64,000 nt of DNA from Fibrobacter sp. (lineage in GTDB: Bacteria > Fibrobacterota > Fibrobacteria > Fibrobacterales > Fibrobacteraceae): the NCBI RefSeq assembly GCF_017545445.1, contig NZ_JAFWOM010000078.1, forward strand, positions 62,001 through 126,000, given 5' to 3'. Shown piece by piece: positions 8,607 to 17,538 of this stretch (positions within the stretch are counted from its first letter, which is position 1; each line of letters begins with the position of its first letter). The position numbers and the translations under genes are program-made. The notes beneath the pieces are model-generated. The model saw nothing but the letters and a program-made list of their open reading frames with translations. It ran no database searches and had not been told where the DNA came from.

Positions 8607-9512
8607 TTATTTAACTAAAGATACATCCGCTCCAGACGCAATCAAAATATCAGAGAATTTCTTTTGTAATGCCGTCTGCGTATCCTTACCATAATTACAA
8701 GCAGCCAATGCTGTTTCATCAGAGTGCTCGCGTTGTTTATTTACGGAATACCCTCTCCTTATCAAATCTTGGAAAATATAGAGTTGATCGTTTTCATCAA
8801 GTTGGCCGACCATCGTTGTTGCAAAGAGGCCCTTCCCAAAACAAAAATCCTCTAGAACAGATGGAGAGTCATGATTTGCACCCGACATACGAACGTCGTT
8901 AATGTTTTCCACTTGTTTTACTAAAGTTTCATACCAATAACGACTATGGTTTCCATCTTTTCCTGCAGATTCTATAGCAAGGAATACAGTTTCACCATTA
9001 ACCGGATATCCATGTTCTAATGTATATCGAACAATAACAGTGTCATCAGCCAACATAGCCAATTCCATCAAATCACTTTCTCGTGCAATAGAATCCAGTC
9101 CATTTTCAACTAAATAAATAATCACAGAATCCGCATTACCCGTATTAAGCAAGTAATCGAACATGTTCACGCGATTTACTCGAGTCAACCATTCCTGAGA
9201 CATTGAATTTCCATAAGATTGGCTATATTTGGGAATTGCATTCAAGCCCAAATCATAAGCCCACATGTCAAGAGAAACACAACCGGTGTGACTATTTTTT
9301 AGCAATTCCAAACCGCTTTTTTGCAAAATTGCGGATAAGATAGAATCCATTTGAAATTCGCTACAATCTTCATGCAGGCGAAGAGCCATTTCAGACGGAT
9401 GTTCATTCAATCCAGGAACTTTTCCCGTTGAATATACGGCACTAGATGAATTGTCTTCGCTACAAGAGCATAAGAGGGAAAATAATACTAGAGCGATTGA
9501 GAGCCGTTTCAT
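8607..9512 (-). CDS. Lipoprotein with ankyrin-like repeats
   Basis: 301 residues from the ATG at 9512, which sits seven bases after GGAG; the ATG six bases earlier is too close to that site. The signal peptide ends in L-L-C-S-C-S, a lipobox. The mature part shows degenerate ankyrin-like units: L-L-N-T-G-N-A-D-S-V-I-I-Y-L-V-E-N-G-L, then Y-T-L-E-H-G-Y-P-V-N-G-E-T, and a final I-L-I-A-S-G-A-D-V-S. Ankyrin lipoproteins are usually envelope protein-protein interaction modules. It overlaps the upstream gene by four bases (ATGA), so the two are translationally coupled and probably act together. Confidence 0.72.
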   Translation of the reverse strand: MKRLSIALVLFSLLCSCSEDNSSSAVYSTGKVPGLNEHPSEMALRLHEDCSEFQMDSILSAILQKSGLELLKNSHTGCVSLDMWAYDLGLNAIPKYSQSYGNSMSQEWLTRVNRVNMFDYLLNTGNADSVIIYLVENGLDSIARESDLMELAMLADDTVIVRYTLEHGYPVNGETVFLAIESAGKDGNHSRYWYETLVKQVENINDVRMSGANHDSPSVLEDFCFGKGLFATTMVGQLDENDQLYIFQDLIRRGYSVNKQREHSDETALAACNYGKDTQTALQKKFSDILIASGADVSLVK

Positions 9513-10813
9513 TTGCATTCTCCATTTTTAGTAAATTCAACATAGTTAATTTTAGAATCTTGATGAATAGTGATTCCTTTACCCAAATAAGAGCCAGTGA
9601 ATGTCTTATAATGGTATTGTCCTATTACAATAGGAGCATTAGGAGCCCAAACAGATCCTGTAAATGCATTTTCAACAAATACCGTAGAACTCCCAGTTAC
9701 GCCAACAAGAAGTTTTGACGCATTAGCACCTTGTTGTTGACCACGGAATGTAAAAGAATTTGTATAAATTTCTTTCACGCCAGAGCCTTTAATTTTCAAC
9801 ACACTGCCATATTCAAACATAAGGGAACGGAAAAAATACACACCGTCAGAACTCAGTTCCAAAACACCATCTTTGCGAATTGCCACATCTCCATAGGTTC
9901 CAGGTTCAAAGGATTTCGTTTTTTTCGCTTCAATAACTACGGATCCATTCGCATAAGAGACTGATTTTACAGAAGTTTTTGCATCAAATGTAGTTGTCGT
10001 TCCTTTTTTAGTGTAAGACGCACCATCCTGTTGTTCAATCGTTTTCGCCCATAAACCAGAATGTATGACAGATCTATTTCTCAGAGTCGCTTTCCCATTT
10101 ACATGAACTTCATCAGTCTGCCCCGATACTCCAATTGTAAAATTCTTTTCAACACCAATCTTACACAGTGATTTGCTTGCGTCCTTTTTCGTACAAGTCA
10201 CTCGGTCGTTCAAAGAAAGATTTGCCGTTGAAAAAAGAGAGTACGTTTTAGGAATAGCACAATAATCTATAGGCACACTTGGGGTTGGGGGGACACTACT
10301 CTGGATTCTCGTGCTATACGTGGTAACATGGGTCGTCAACGTAGAATGTTGTGCATTAGAGCATTGATTTACACTGAAATCATTACCTTTTTGCATCATC
10401 GTTAAACTTATCGTTATCGTGTAATCACCAGGTTTAGCATAAGTATGCGAAGCTGAAATTCGCGTCATTGAAGACATGTTATTTCTACGCCAATCTTCTG
10501 GTTTAGGGCTACAATTCTTACCTTTATTAAGAGTATAGCACCTATAATAAACATCATCATATCCAGCATGTGTTTTATCTTTTTCGTCGTGACTATCACC
10601 CCAGTCAATAGTATATCCACCAAAAGACCAAAATAAAGTATTATTCGGGCACTGAAGCGTCGCGACAAGATTCACGGATTGATTATTCTTGCTCAACGCC
10701 GATGGGGTTAATTGAACCGACATCGCACTTGAGACACTGCAATCTGGACACAGTGAAGCTGCTTGAACAAAGCCCCACATAGCTAAAGCATAAAAGACAA
10801 ATTTTTTTACCAT
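9509..10813 (-). CDS. Secreted beta-rich protein of unknown function
   Basis: 434 residues with a Sec signal peptide (A-L-A-M-W-G-F-V-Q-A-A). The N-terminal half has Cys pairs and a PKD-like segment (A-S-H-T-Y-A-K-P-G-D-Y-T-I-T-I), a beta-sandwich seen in surface proteins. The C-terminal half has regularly spaced short strands (G-T-Y-G-D-V-A-I, D-G-V-Y-F-F-R, F-T-G-S-V-W-A-P-N-A-P-I) typical of a right-handed beta-helix of the polymer-forming or adhesin kind. Function is unknown; surface exposure is likely. It is the first gene of a two-gene operon with the ankyrin-like lipoprotein. Confidence 0.7.
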   Translation of the reverse strand: MVKKFVFYALAMWGFVQAASLCPDCSVSSAMSVQLTPSALSKNNQSVNLVATLQCPNNTLFWSFGGYTIDWGDSHDEKDKTHAGYDDVYYRCYTLNKGKNCSPKPEDWRRNNMSSMTRISASHTYAKPGDYTITISLTMMQKGNDFSVNQCSNAQHSTLTTHVTTYSTRIQSSVPPTPSVPIDYCAIPKTYSLFSTANLSLNDRVTCTKKDASKSLCKIGVEKNFTIGVSGQTDEVHVNGKATLRNRSVIHSGLWAKTIEQQDGASYTKKGTTTTFDAKTSVKSVSYANGSVVIEAKKTKSFEPGTYGDVAIRKDGVLELSSDGVYFFRSLMFEYGSVLKIKGSGVKEIYTNSFTFRGQQQGANASKLLVGVTGSSTVFVENAFTGSVWAPNAPIVIGQYHYKTFTGSYLGKGITIHQDSKINYVEFTKNGECK

Positions 10814-11208
10814 ACAAATTTCCCCTTATAAAAGAAGTTGTCGTATAAAAAGATAATTAAAAAAACGACAAAATAAGTACTTTTCAAATAAATTATAGAA
10901 AAATTTATTTTACAATAAAATCATTTTACAACAAATGCAACAATCATATCACAAAAATACAGATAATTTCATAAAATGCATTATAACCACCAAAAGCGAA
11001 GTTCATTTCAAGTTACATCGACAAAGCAAGCCTAAAAATTTTCAATTACAGAAAAAAAGATCGGATGAAGCATCGCAGACCACAACTAACGCACGGCACC
11101 TCTTTTTCTTGATTCTGACCGTCCAAACGCAATATCAAAGCGAAAACCGTCATGACAAGCCCCATCGCAAATTTCTATCTTTGCCATGTAAAACTAAAGA
11201 GGTCAAAA
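10814..11208. other. AT-rich divergent intergenic region
   Basis: 395 bases between two divergent transcription units (the secreted-protein operon and hisE). The first 130 bases are very AT-rich, with several A and T tracts, and probably hold the minus-strand promoter. I see no gene, repeat or convincing RNA here. Confidence 0.5.
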
Positions 11209-11469
11209 ATGACGTTTGAAGAAATGTACGCACTGGCTTGCCAGCGCAAGAAAGAAATGCCAGAAGGCAAGGGCACCACGGAACTTTTCAAGAAGGGTCC
11301 GCACGGCATCGGCAAGAAACTCGTCGAAGAAGCCGCCGAAAGCTGGATGGCCGCCCGCTTTGAATCGCGTGACGCCCAGTGCCTGGAACTTTCTCAAGTG
11401 CTCTACTATGTTGCCGTCATGATGGCAGAAAAAGGTCTCACCCTCGAAGAAGTGTATAAGAAACTATGA
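11209..11469 (+). CDS. hisE: Phosphoribosyl-ATP pyrophosphatase
   Basis: 86 residues from the ATG at 11209, preceded by AAAGAGG at six bases. HisE hydrolyses phosphoribosyl-ATP to phosphoribosyl-AMP, the second step of histidine synthesis. The MazG-like all-alpha fold is recognisable from K-L-V-E-E-A-A-E-S-W (metal-binding EExxE pattern) and E-L-S-Q-V-L-Y-Y-V. Length matches stand-alone HisE; there is no fused HisI domain. Its stop overlaps the hisG start by four bases (ATGA), giving a coupled hisE-hisG pair apart from any larger his operon. Confidence 0.93.
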   Translation: MTFEEMYALACQRKKEMPEGKGTTELFKKGPHGIGKKLVEEAAESWMAARFESRDAQCLELSQVLYYVAVMMAEKGLTLEEVYKKL

Positions 11470-12305
11470 TTAAGGTAGCTCTCCCAAACAAGGGCATGCT
11501 CTTTGAGCCGACACAAGAACTGTTGAAAGCTTGCGGCTACAAGGCATCCAAGCCCTACAAGACTTTGACCCAAATCGACTCCAAGAACGGCATCGAGTTC
11601 TTCTTTTTGCGTCCGAGCGACATCCCGATGTACGTGGGTCGCGGCATCATCGACGCTGGCATTACGGGCATCGACTTCAACGCCGAAGCCAAAAGCCCTG
11701 CCGTAAAGGTGCTCGACCTCCCCTTCGGAGCCTCCAAGCTTTGTGCAGCCGTCCCGAACGAAAGCCCCATCCAGAGCCTTGCAGAACTGAAGGACTCCAC
11801 CATCGCGACGAGCTTCCCGAACATCGTGGAAAGCTACTACAAGAAGAAGATGGACTTCGTAGTGCTCGAAGGCGCTGTCGAAATTTCCGTGAGCCTCGGT
11901 GTCGCAAACGCAATTGTCGATGTGGTCGAAACAGGCACAACGCTCAAGCAGGCAGGGCTTCGCATCATTGGCGAACCGCTGTTCCGCTCTAACGCCGCCA
12001 TTTTCTGCAACCCACAGAAGACCGAACTCGAAGAAGTCAACACGCTCATCCGCCGCATCCAAGGCAAGCTCGTCGCGCAGACGTACATGATGATCGAGTA
12101 CGACTGCCCCTCCGAACTTCTCTCGAAGGCTTGCGAAATGACTCCGGGTCTCGATGCCCCGACGGTGACAAAGCTCCACGGTCGCGAATGGTACTCCGTG
12201 AAGGCCATGGTGCCACGTGAAGAAGCCAACGCCATCATGGACAAGCTCTGGGACACAGGCGCAAGGAGCATCCTCCTGTTCGGCATCGAAAGCGCAAGAA
12301 TTTAA
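11466..12305 (+). CDS. hisG: ATP phosphoribosyltransferase (long form)
   Basis: 279 residues, the full-length hexameric type with a C-terminal regulatory domain (about residues 205-279), so it should be feedback-inhibited by histidine and not need HisZ. It catalyses the first step of histidine synthesis, joining ATP and PRPP. Recognisable segments are the N-terminal K-V-A-L-P-N-K-G, D-A-G-I-T-G-I-D and the PRPP loop region D-V-V-E-T-G-T-T-L. It is coupled to hisE through a four-base overlap. Confidence 0.95.
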   Translation: MIKVALPNKGMLFEPTQELLKACGYKASKPYKTLTQIDSKNGIEFFFLRPSDIPMYVGRGIIDAGITGIDFNAEAKSPAVKVLDLPFGASKLCAAVPNESPIQSLAELKDSTIATSFPNIVESYYKKKMDFVVLEGAVEISVSLGVANAIVDVVETGTTLKQAGLRIIGEPLFRSNAAIFCNPQKTELEEVNTLIRRIQGKLVAQTYMMIEYDCPSELLSKACEMTPGLDAPTVTKLHGREWYSVKAMVPREEANAIMDKLWDTGARSILLFGIESARI

Positions 12306-12309
12306 CGCT

Positions 12310-12483
12310 CCGCGTTAAATTCAGTAGGCAGTGGTTAGTAGTCAGTAGACAGGATTGCAAAGAAAATTGCATTTGCAATTGAAATTGTGTATGCCTATCG
12401 CGACACATGACTGATAAATCAGCAACTAACCACTCGCCTCAAACAAACCACACTGCCTACTGTCTACTTCCTACCGTCTACAG
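12310..12483. repeat. Inverted-repeat intergenic element (CAGTAGGCAGTGG type)
   Basis: The left end has GTAGGCAGTGGTTAGTAG and the right end has the complement in ACTAACCACTCG and CACTGCCTACTGTCTACTTC, flanking a roughly 70-base AT-rich core. The words GTGGTTAGTAAGCAGTGG recur at 34.99 kb and the complement near 35.28 kb, so this is a dispersed non-coding element. It runs up to the ATG of the next gene and leaves it no visible ribosome site. Confidence 0.7.
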
Positions 12484-12486
12484 CCC

Positions 12487-13398
12487 ATGCAATCTCTAGC
12501 TTACTTGGCACGACAACCGATTCTTGACCGCGAGGGTAAAATCTTCGCGTACGAATTGCTATTCCGCGATTCGCCTAAAAGCGATACCGCCATCATTTCA
12601 AGCGATGTGCAAGCGACGGCCCAAGTGCTAGAGAACGTCCTCAACAGCATCGGCATCGAACGCATTGTCGGCGGCAACAAGGCTTTTGTCAATTGCAGCC
12701 GAGAAATGCTCCTCGACAATTTGTTCGGACTTTTGAATCCAAACTGCTACGTTCTCGAAATTCTCGAAGACGTTAAAGTCGATAAGATGCTCGTCCGCGC
12801 GATAGAGCATTACAAGTCTTGCGGTTTTGAAATAGCCCTTGACGACTTTATCATGAACGACGAATTCATCAGCCGATTCGAGCCTCTGTTCAAGTACGTC
12901 TCGTACGTGAAGATAGACCTCGCAGACAACACGTCCGAAGCGACAATGCAAGCTGCAATGTACTTCAAGGAAAAGAACATCAAGATTCTTGCCGAAAAAG
13001 TCGAAGACGAAGAGACGTTCAACCGCTGCAAAGAAGCCGGTTACGACTACTTCCAAGGTTTTCTCTTTGCAAAACCGGAACTCGTGACGGGGCAGAAAAT
13101 CGACCCGGAATCGGCAGCCATCTTGCAAATCATCCAGCTGTTGCTCACGCGCCCGCCCCTTGAAAAGCTCTGTGAAGAGCTGGACAAGTTCCCTGACCTT
13201 TGTACAAATCTTTTGCAATTCGTGAATTCGGACATGCGAGGCAAGCCCGCCATCGAAACGGCAAAAGAAGCCATCGTCTGGATTGGCATGAAAAAGATTC
13301 AGGAATGGCTGATGCTCATGCTTTACGCACGCCTCGGCACACTCTTTGAACACGATTTCAAGAGTACACAAATAAACGCACGCTTAAGCGATGAATAG
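12487..13398 (+). CDS. EAL-HDOD domain protein (YuxH-like), EAL motif degenerate
   Basis: 303 residues. The N-terminal part is an EAL-like barrel of the YuxH group (A-R-Q-P-I-L-D-R, Y-E-L-L-F-R-D where active enzymes have E-A-L-L-R, D-D-F near residue 118, A-E-K-V-E-D near residue 177). Several metal ligands of active cyclic-di-GMP phosphodiesterases are altered, so it may be a binding or regulatory protein. The C-terminal part begins an HDOD domain (L-L-Q-F-V-N-S, then I-G-M-K-K-I-Q-E-W-L) and is shorter than the usual 400 residues, possibly truncated. It ends just before recR and may be cotranscribed. Confidence 0.78.
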   Translation: MQSLAYLARQPILDREGKIFAYELLFRDSPKSDTAIISSDVQATAQVLENVLNSIGIERIVGGNKAFVNCSREMLLDNLFGLLNPNCYVLEILEDVKVDKMLVRAIEHYKSCGFEIALDDFIMNDEFISRFEPLFKYVSYVKIDLADNTSEATMQAAMYFKEKNIKILAEKVEDEETFNRCKEAGYDYFQGFLFAKPELVTGQKIDPESAAILQIIQLLLTRPPLEKLCEELDKFPDLCTNLLQFVNSDMRGKPAIETAKEAIVWIGMKKIQEWLMLMLYARLGTLFEHDFKSTQINARLSDE

Positions 13399-13408
13399 GG
13401 CATAGTCC

Positions 13409-14005
13409 ATGAACGTCGAACCGCAAAGCTTGGAAAATCTGATTTCCGAATTCGCCTCCCTTCCAGGAATCGGCTTGAAGACGGCTCGCCGCCTCGCCTA
13501 CCACATGCTATCACGCAAGAAAGGCGACGTGGAACGATTTGCCGACAGTTTGATGCAGGCCGCCGAGAAAGTCCACCCGTGCCCGCGTTGCCACGCCTTC
13601 ACGGACGAAGAAATCTGCCCCACTTGCAGGGCACGCGAAGGCGCCAAATCCATTTGCGTCGTCGAAAAAAATTCCGACATTTTACCATTCGAGCGTTCGT
13701 CCGTCCATAAAGGACTTTACTTTGTCCTTGGCGGCGTAATCTCCCCACTTGACGGAATCGGCCCCGAAGCACTCCACCTGCCCCAGCTCGTGGAACGCAT
13801 CAAAGCGGAAAACATAGAAGAGCTTGTCCTTGCGTTAGGCTCTAGCCCCGAAGCTGACAGCACCGCCCTCATGATCGACCGCATGCTTGATGGCGTGAAC
13901 GTCAAACGCACCCGCCTCGCCCGTGGCATCCCCATGGGAAGCGACCTGGAATTCATCGACGAAGTCACCATGCTTCGCGCATTCGAAGGGAGAGTTTCCT
14001 TATGA
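13409..14005 (+). CDS. recR: Recombination mediator protein RecR
   Basis: 198 residues, normal length. RecR acts with RecO and RecF to load RecA at gaps. Seen in order: helix-hairpin-helix L-P-G-I-G-L-K-T-A-R-R, a four-Cys zinc finger (C-P-R-C ... C-P-T-C) at about residues 52-71, and the TOPRIM domain starting at I-C-V-V-E-K. The final residues overlap the engB start by four bases. It heads a compact recR-engB-mlaE-mlaF-pyrC run. Confidence 0.96.
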   Translation: MNVEPQSLENLISEFASLPGIGLKTARRLAYHMLSRKKGDVERFADSLMQAAEKVHPCPRCHAFTDEEICPTCRAREGAKSICVVEKNSDILPFERSSVHKGLYFVLGGVISPLDGIGPEALHLPQLVERIKAENIEELVLALGSSPEADSTALMIDRMLDGVNVKRTRLARGIPMGSDLEFIDEVTMLRAFEGRVSL

Positions 14006-14652
14006 GTACAAAAGACAAGAACATTCATCAGGCTCCTATCGAAGTGGGCGGCTACACCATCCGCTCGGCAAAATTCGTCAAGGCAGCAGTGAGCCTCAAA
14101 GGGCTCCCCGAAGAACGTCTCCCGCAAATTGCGTTCCTCGGACGCTCCAACGTGGGCAAGTCCTCCCTCATGAACGCGCTCATGGGCCAGAAAAAACTCG
14201 TAAAAGTCAGTTCTACCCCCGGAAAAACGCGTGAAATTAATTTTTTCAAAGTCAATGATGAATTTTTTCTTGTAGATTTACCAGGTGTAGGGTTCGCCAA
14301 AGTCAATAATGCGAAACGCGACCAGATGTCCGACTTTATTCGAGAATACGTCGAAAGGTGTCAAGACCTCAAAGGGCTCATCTACCTCGTAGATATCCGC
14401 CACGGAGGAACGCCCATCGACATCGAAACAGTCGAAAACATCCGTGCAACGGGTTGCCCCGTTTTGATCGTCGCCAGCAAACGTGACAAGGTGAACCAGT
14501 CCGAACTCGCCAAAGGGCTGAAAGACATTCAGCAACGGCTGGATTTGGACCATAAGCCGCTTTGCGTAAGCGCGCTCAAAAAATTTGGACTCGATGAACT
14601 TTGGACTGAAATTTTGGAAGCGATAAACAGGGATGCAAGATCAGCAACTTAA
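14002..14652 (+). CDS. engB: Ribosome biogenesis GTPase EngB/YsxC
   Basis: 216 residues. This small TRAFAC GTPase helps assemble the 50S ribosomal subunit. The G1 P-loop is G-R-S-N-V-G-K-S-S, the G3 motif is D-L-P-G-V-G-F, G4 is A-S-K-R-D-K (a TKxD variant) and G5 is S-A-L-K. Length is normal. It overlaps recR by four bases and the next gene by 20 bases. Confidence 0.95.
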   Translation: MSTKDKNIHQAPIEVGGYTIRSAKFVKAAVSLKGLPEERLPQIAFLGRSNVGKSSLMNALMGQKKLVKVSSTPGKTREINFFKVNDEFFLVDLPGVGFAKVNNAKRDQMSDFIREYVERCQDLKGLIYLVDIRHGGTPIDIETVENIRATGCPVLIVASKRDKVNQSELAKGLKDIQQRLDLDHKPLCVSALKKFGLDELWTEILEAINRDARSAT

Positions 14653-15511
14653 AAACTGGCAAAAGATGACTCCGATTGGGCGGGTATTCCATTCCATCGG
14701 CTTATTTATCTTAAAGCGAAGAATAGGGCAGCTTATCACCTTATTCTTGCGCTCAATAGCCTCCATTTTTGCAAGCAACCACAATTTCAAAACCGATTCC
14801 AGAAACATCATTCTGCAAACGTTCTTTACGGGTATCGAAATATTCCCTCCCTTGTTCACTGTTGCAACGTTGTTCGGAACGGTTACCATTATCGAAGTCA
14901 TCTCCCTCATGGGCAAGATGGGCATGTCAGACTTTGTCGGTAACCTCTTAGTAGTGACCATCATTCGCGAACTGGGGCCGATTATCACGGCGTTCCTCAT
15001 CGCAGGTCGAACCGGTTCCTCGCTCACCACCTACATCGGCGGCATGGTCATCAATTCCGAAGTGGATGCACTTGCAACCATGGGCATCAATCCGATCCGT
15101 TATCTTGTCATGCCAAGCGTCATCGGCGGCTCCATCGCAACAGTCATCATGTATATCATCTTCAGTTCAAGCGCAATCGGATTTGGTTTCCTCGTCACTA
15201 AAGGAATCATATTCATCACAGGAAACGCGCCCAACGTGCAAATCACTTGGCACTACCTCTCCACTGAAATTTTAAAAGCGCTCACCGTCCCGGATTTTAT
15301 TTTTGCCATCATAAAGCCGCTTATTTTCGGCATCATCATTACGACAAACGCCTGCTATCAAGCATTGAATATCCAAAGGGATATCCGCCAAGTGCCCAAG
15401 GCGACATCGCGTTCCGTCATCTCGTCCTTTCTCTACGTTGTTTTGGCCGATGTTGCACTCTCGGCATTCTACTTTATCGGTTACATGCAAAACCTTTCAA
15501 CGATGATTTAA
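14633..15511 (+). CDS. mlaE: MlaE-family ABC transporter permease
   Basis: 292 residues with five or six membrane helices, of the MlaE/YrbE permease family that moves phospholipids between outer and inner membranes. The family signature around E-L-G-P-I-I-T-A-F-L-I-A-G-R-T-G-S is intact, as is the downstream E-V-D-A-L-A-T-M-G-I-N-P. The ATG lies 20 bases inside engB; no later start is better. The partner ATPase follows after nine bases. No MCE-domain gene is next to them, so the substrate-binding MlaD component must be elsewhere. Confidence 0.9.
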   Translation: MQDQQLKNWQKMTPIGRVFHSIGLFILKRRIGQLITLFLRSIASIFASNHNFKTDSRNIILQTFFTGIEIFPPLFTVATLFGTVTIIEVISLMGKMGMSDFVGNLLVVTIIRELGPIITAFLIAGRTGSSLTTYIGGMVINSEVDALATMGINPIRYLVMPSVIGGSIATVIMYIIFSSSAIGFGFLVTKGIIFITGNAPNVQITWHYLSTEILKALTVPDFIFAIIKPLIFGIIITTNACYQALNIQRDIRQVPKATSRSVISSFLYVVLADVALSAFYFIGYMQNLSTMI

Positions 15512-15520
15512 GGTAGAACC

Positions 15521-16354
15521 ATGTTAGACGAAGCGCTGAGACTTGAAGATATTTATCTTTCTACAAACGAACTTTCCGGAACTCCATTTTCGGTTCCCAG
15601 ATCCGTCAGTTATTTCGAAAATATAAAAGCAAACATCAACAACAATGACAAGTCGCTCATCGCAGGAGCGAACCTCACATTAAAGCTGGGCGAAACGATT
15701 TGCATCGGCGGACCATCCGGCAAAGGGAAAAGTGCCATTCTCCGCATGATCGCAGGGCTTGCACGCCCGCACAGGGGCCACATCTATTACTTTGGCGAAT
15801 ACATCCCCGCAGAACGCCTCACCGCGCTTGAAGTCGCCAAGCGTCAAGTCGGCTACGTTCTCCAGAACGCGGCCCTCATCTCGAACTTGAGAGTTATTGA
15901 CAACATTGCGCTGCCGCTCCGCTACCACAGAATGGGTTCCAACGACGAGATTATGAAAAAGGTCACCATGGCCATGGACTTGATGCGCGTCCGCAATTTT
16001 GCGACGATGTTTCCACACCAGCTGAGCGTGGGCATGCAAAAACGCGTCGCCATCGCACGTTCCTGGGCCATGGACCCGAAGCTATTGTTGATGGACGAAC
16101 CGACCGCAGGCCTTGACAATTACAACCGCCGTAACCTGCTGCCGTTGATTGACAACATGCGAACCATGTTCAAGACTTCTATCATCATCGTCACGCACGA
16201 CCTTTTGATTGCCAAAGAACTGGACTGCAATCTCGTATTCCTTGACAACAAAAAACTGACCGATCCGCATTCCTTTGACTACTGGCTCCATTCGGACAAC
16301 GAAATTTCAAAGGAACAGTTCCGCGATTTACAAACTACACCAAGTTTCTTCTAG
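15521..16354 (+). CDS. mlaF: MlaF-like ABC transporter ATPase
   Basis: 277 residues. Walker A G-G-P-S-G-K-G-K-S near residue 66, ABC signature L-S-V-G-M-Q-K-R-V-A-I-A, Walker B L-L-L-M-D-E-P-T and H-loop V-T-H-D are all present, so this is an active ATPase. Compared with typical MlaF there is an N-terminal extension of about 30 residues (up to V-S-Y-F-E-N-I). It energises the MlaE permease encoded directly upstream for lipid transport across the envelope. Confidence 0.9.
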   Translation: MLDEALRLEDIYLSTNELSGTPFSVPRSVSYFENIKANINNNDKSLIAGANLTLKLGETICIGGPSGKGKSAILRMIAGLARPHRGHIYYFGEYIPAERLTALEVAKRQVGYVLQNAALISNLRVIDNIALPLRYHRMGSNDEIMKKVTMAMDLMRVRNFATMFPHQLSVGMQKRVAIARSWAMDPKLLLMDEPTAGLDNYNRRNLLPLIDNMRTMFKTSIIIVTHDLLIAKELDCNLVFLDNKKLTDPHSFDYWLHSDNEISKEQFRDLQTTPSFF

Positions 16355-16370
16355 GATTTTTGTACAAACT

Positions 16371-17372
16371 ATGTTCTTACCGTTACCCGACGATTTTCAT
16401 GCCCATTTGCGCCAAGGCGAACTCATGCCAGGCTACGTCCGCGATCTCGTAGCCCAATTTGGCCGCGCCATCATCATGCCGAACACCGTCCCCGCCATGA
16501 CGAGCGCGAAAGCGATTGCAGAATACAAGAAGCAGATTCTCGAAGCCGCCGCCCCTGTGCGCCCGGATTTTGAGCCGCTCATGACGTTCAAGCTGAACCC
16601 GAATTACACGGAACAGGACTTGAAGGACATGATGGCCGTAGGAGTCGTCGCCGGAAAGTACTACCCAGCAGGCGTCACGACAAACAGCGCGGACGGCATC
16701 AGCGATTTCGAAGCGGTATTCCCCGTTGTCGCAATGATGGAAAAGTTGGGACTCGTACTGTGCGTCCACGGCGAAGAACCCGGCGAATTCTGCCTCGACC
16801 GCGAACCAGCGTTCATCAAGCGAGTCGAGACGCTCGCCGAAAAGTTCCCGAAGCTCCGCATCGTCTTTGAGCATTTGAGCAGCGCCAAGTCCGTCGAAGC
16901 GGTAAAACGACTCCCCGCAAACGTCGCCGCCACATTCACGGTACACCACCTGATGATGACGTTGGACGATATCGTTGGCGATGCTCTCCGTCCGCACCAT
17001 TTCTGCAAGCCGCTCCCCAAGCGCCCCGAAGACCGCAAGGCCATCCGCGAAGCCGCATTCAGCGGAAACCCGAAGTTCTTCCTCGGCACCGATTCCGCAC
17101 CGCACCAGCAAGGCAAAAAGGAATGCCCCTGCGGAGCCGCCGGAGTCTATAGCGCCCCTGTCGCCATCCCGCTTTTGGTGCAGGAATTTGAACGCGCAGG
17201 TGCTCTCGACAAGCTCTCCGACTTTATCGCAGGCTTCGGCGCCGATTTTTACCATCTCCCGCGAACCGCTAAGCAAATCGAAGTCGTCCGTGAAAAGTGG
17301 ACCGTGCCCACTATAGTAAACGGAGTTGTGCCGCTTGCCGCAGGGCAAACGCTCGATTGGAAGGTGAAATAA
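16371..17372 (+). CDS. pyrC: Dihydroorotase (class II, monofunctional)
   Basis: 333 residues from the ATG at 16371; an upstream in-frame ATG at 16275 would overlap mlaF and is rejected. It closes carbamoyl-aspartate to dihydroorotate in pyrimidine synthesis. Metal ligands are visible as D-F-H-A-H-L-R near the N-terminus, the bridging Lys in G-K-Y-Y-P-A-G-V-T-T, then C-V-H-G-E and V-H-H-L, and the catalytic Asp in G-T-D-S-A-P-H. Length is typical of the E. coli-type enzyme. It is the last gene of the recR-pyrC run. Confidence 0.96.
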   Translation: MFLPLPDDFHAHLRQGELMPGYVRDLVAQFGRAIIMPNTVPAMTSAKAIAEYKKQILEAAAPVRPDFEPLMTFKLNPNYTEQDLKDMMAVGVVAGKYYPAGVTTNSADGISDFEAVFPVVAMMEKLGLVLCVHGEEPGEFCLDREPAFIKRVETLAEKFPKLRIVFEHLSSAKSVEAVKRLPANVAATFTVHHLMMTLDDIVGDALRPHHFCKPLPKRPEDRKAIREAAFSGNPKFFLGTDSAPHQQGKKECPCGAAGVYSAPVAIPLLVQEFERAGALDKLSDFIAGFGADFYHLPRTAKQIEVVREKWTVPTIVNGVVPLAAGQTLDWKVK

Positions 17373-17538
17373 AGCTTTTTTGCCTTATTTTGCCACGTTT
17401 TGCCGGTTTGAAAAACTTTTTTGCAGATAAAAAACAGATTTTTTTCCCTTATTTGTTTTTTTTACTTATATTAAAAAAGCAATTCAACAGATTTGCGTTA
17501 AACGCATATACCAATTTTTTCCAATCGGAGGTTTTATA

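Noticed and set aside
16383..17348. Long minus-strand frame over pyrC
   Set aside because: Antisense shadow of a clear dihydroorotase gene with catalytic motifs.
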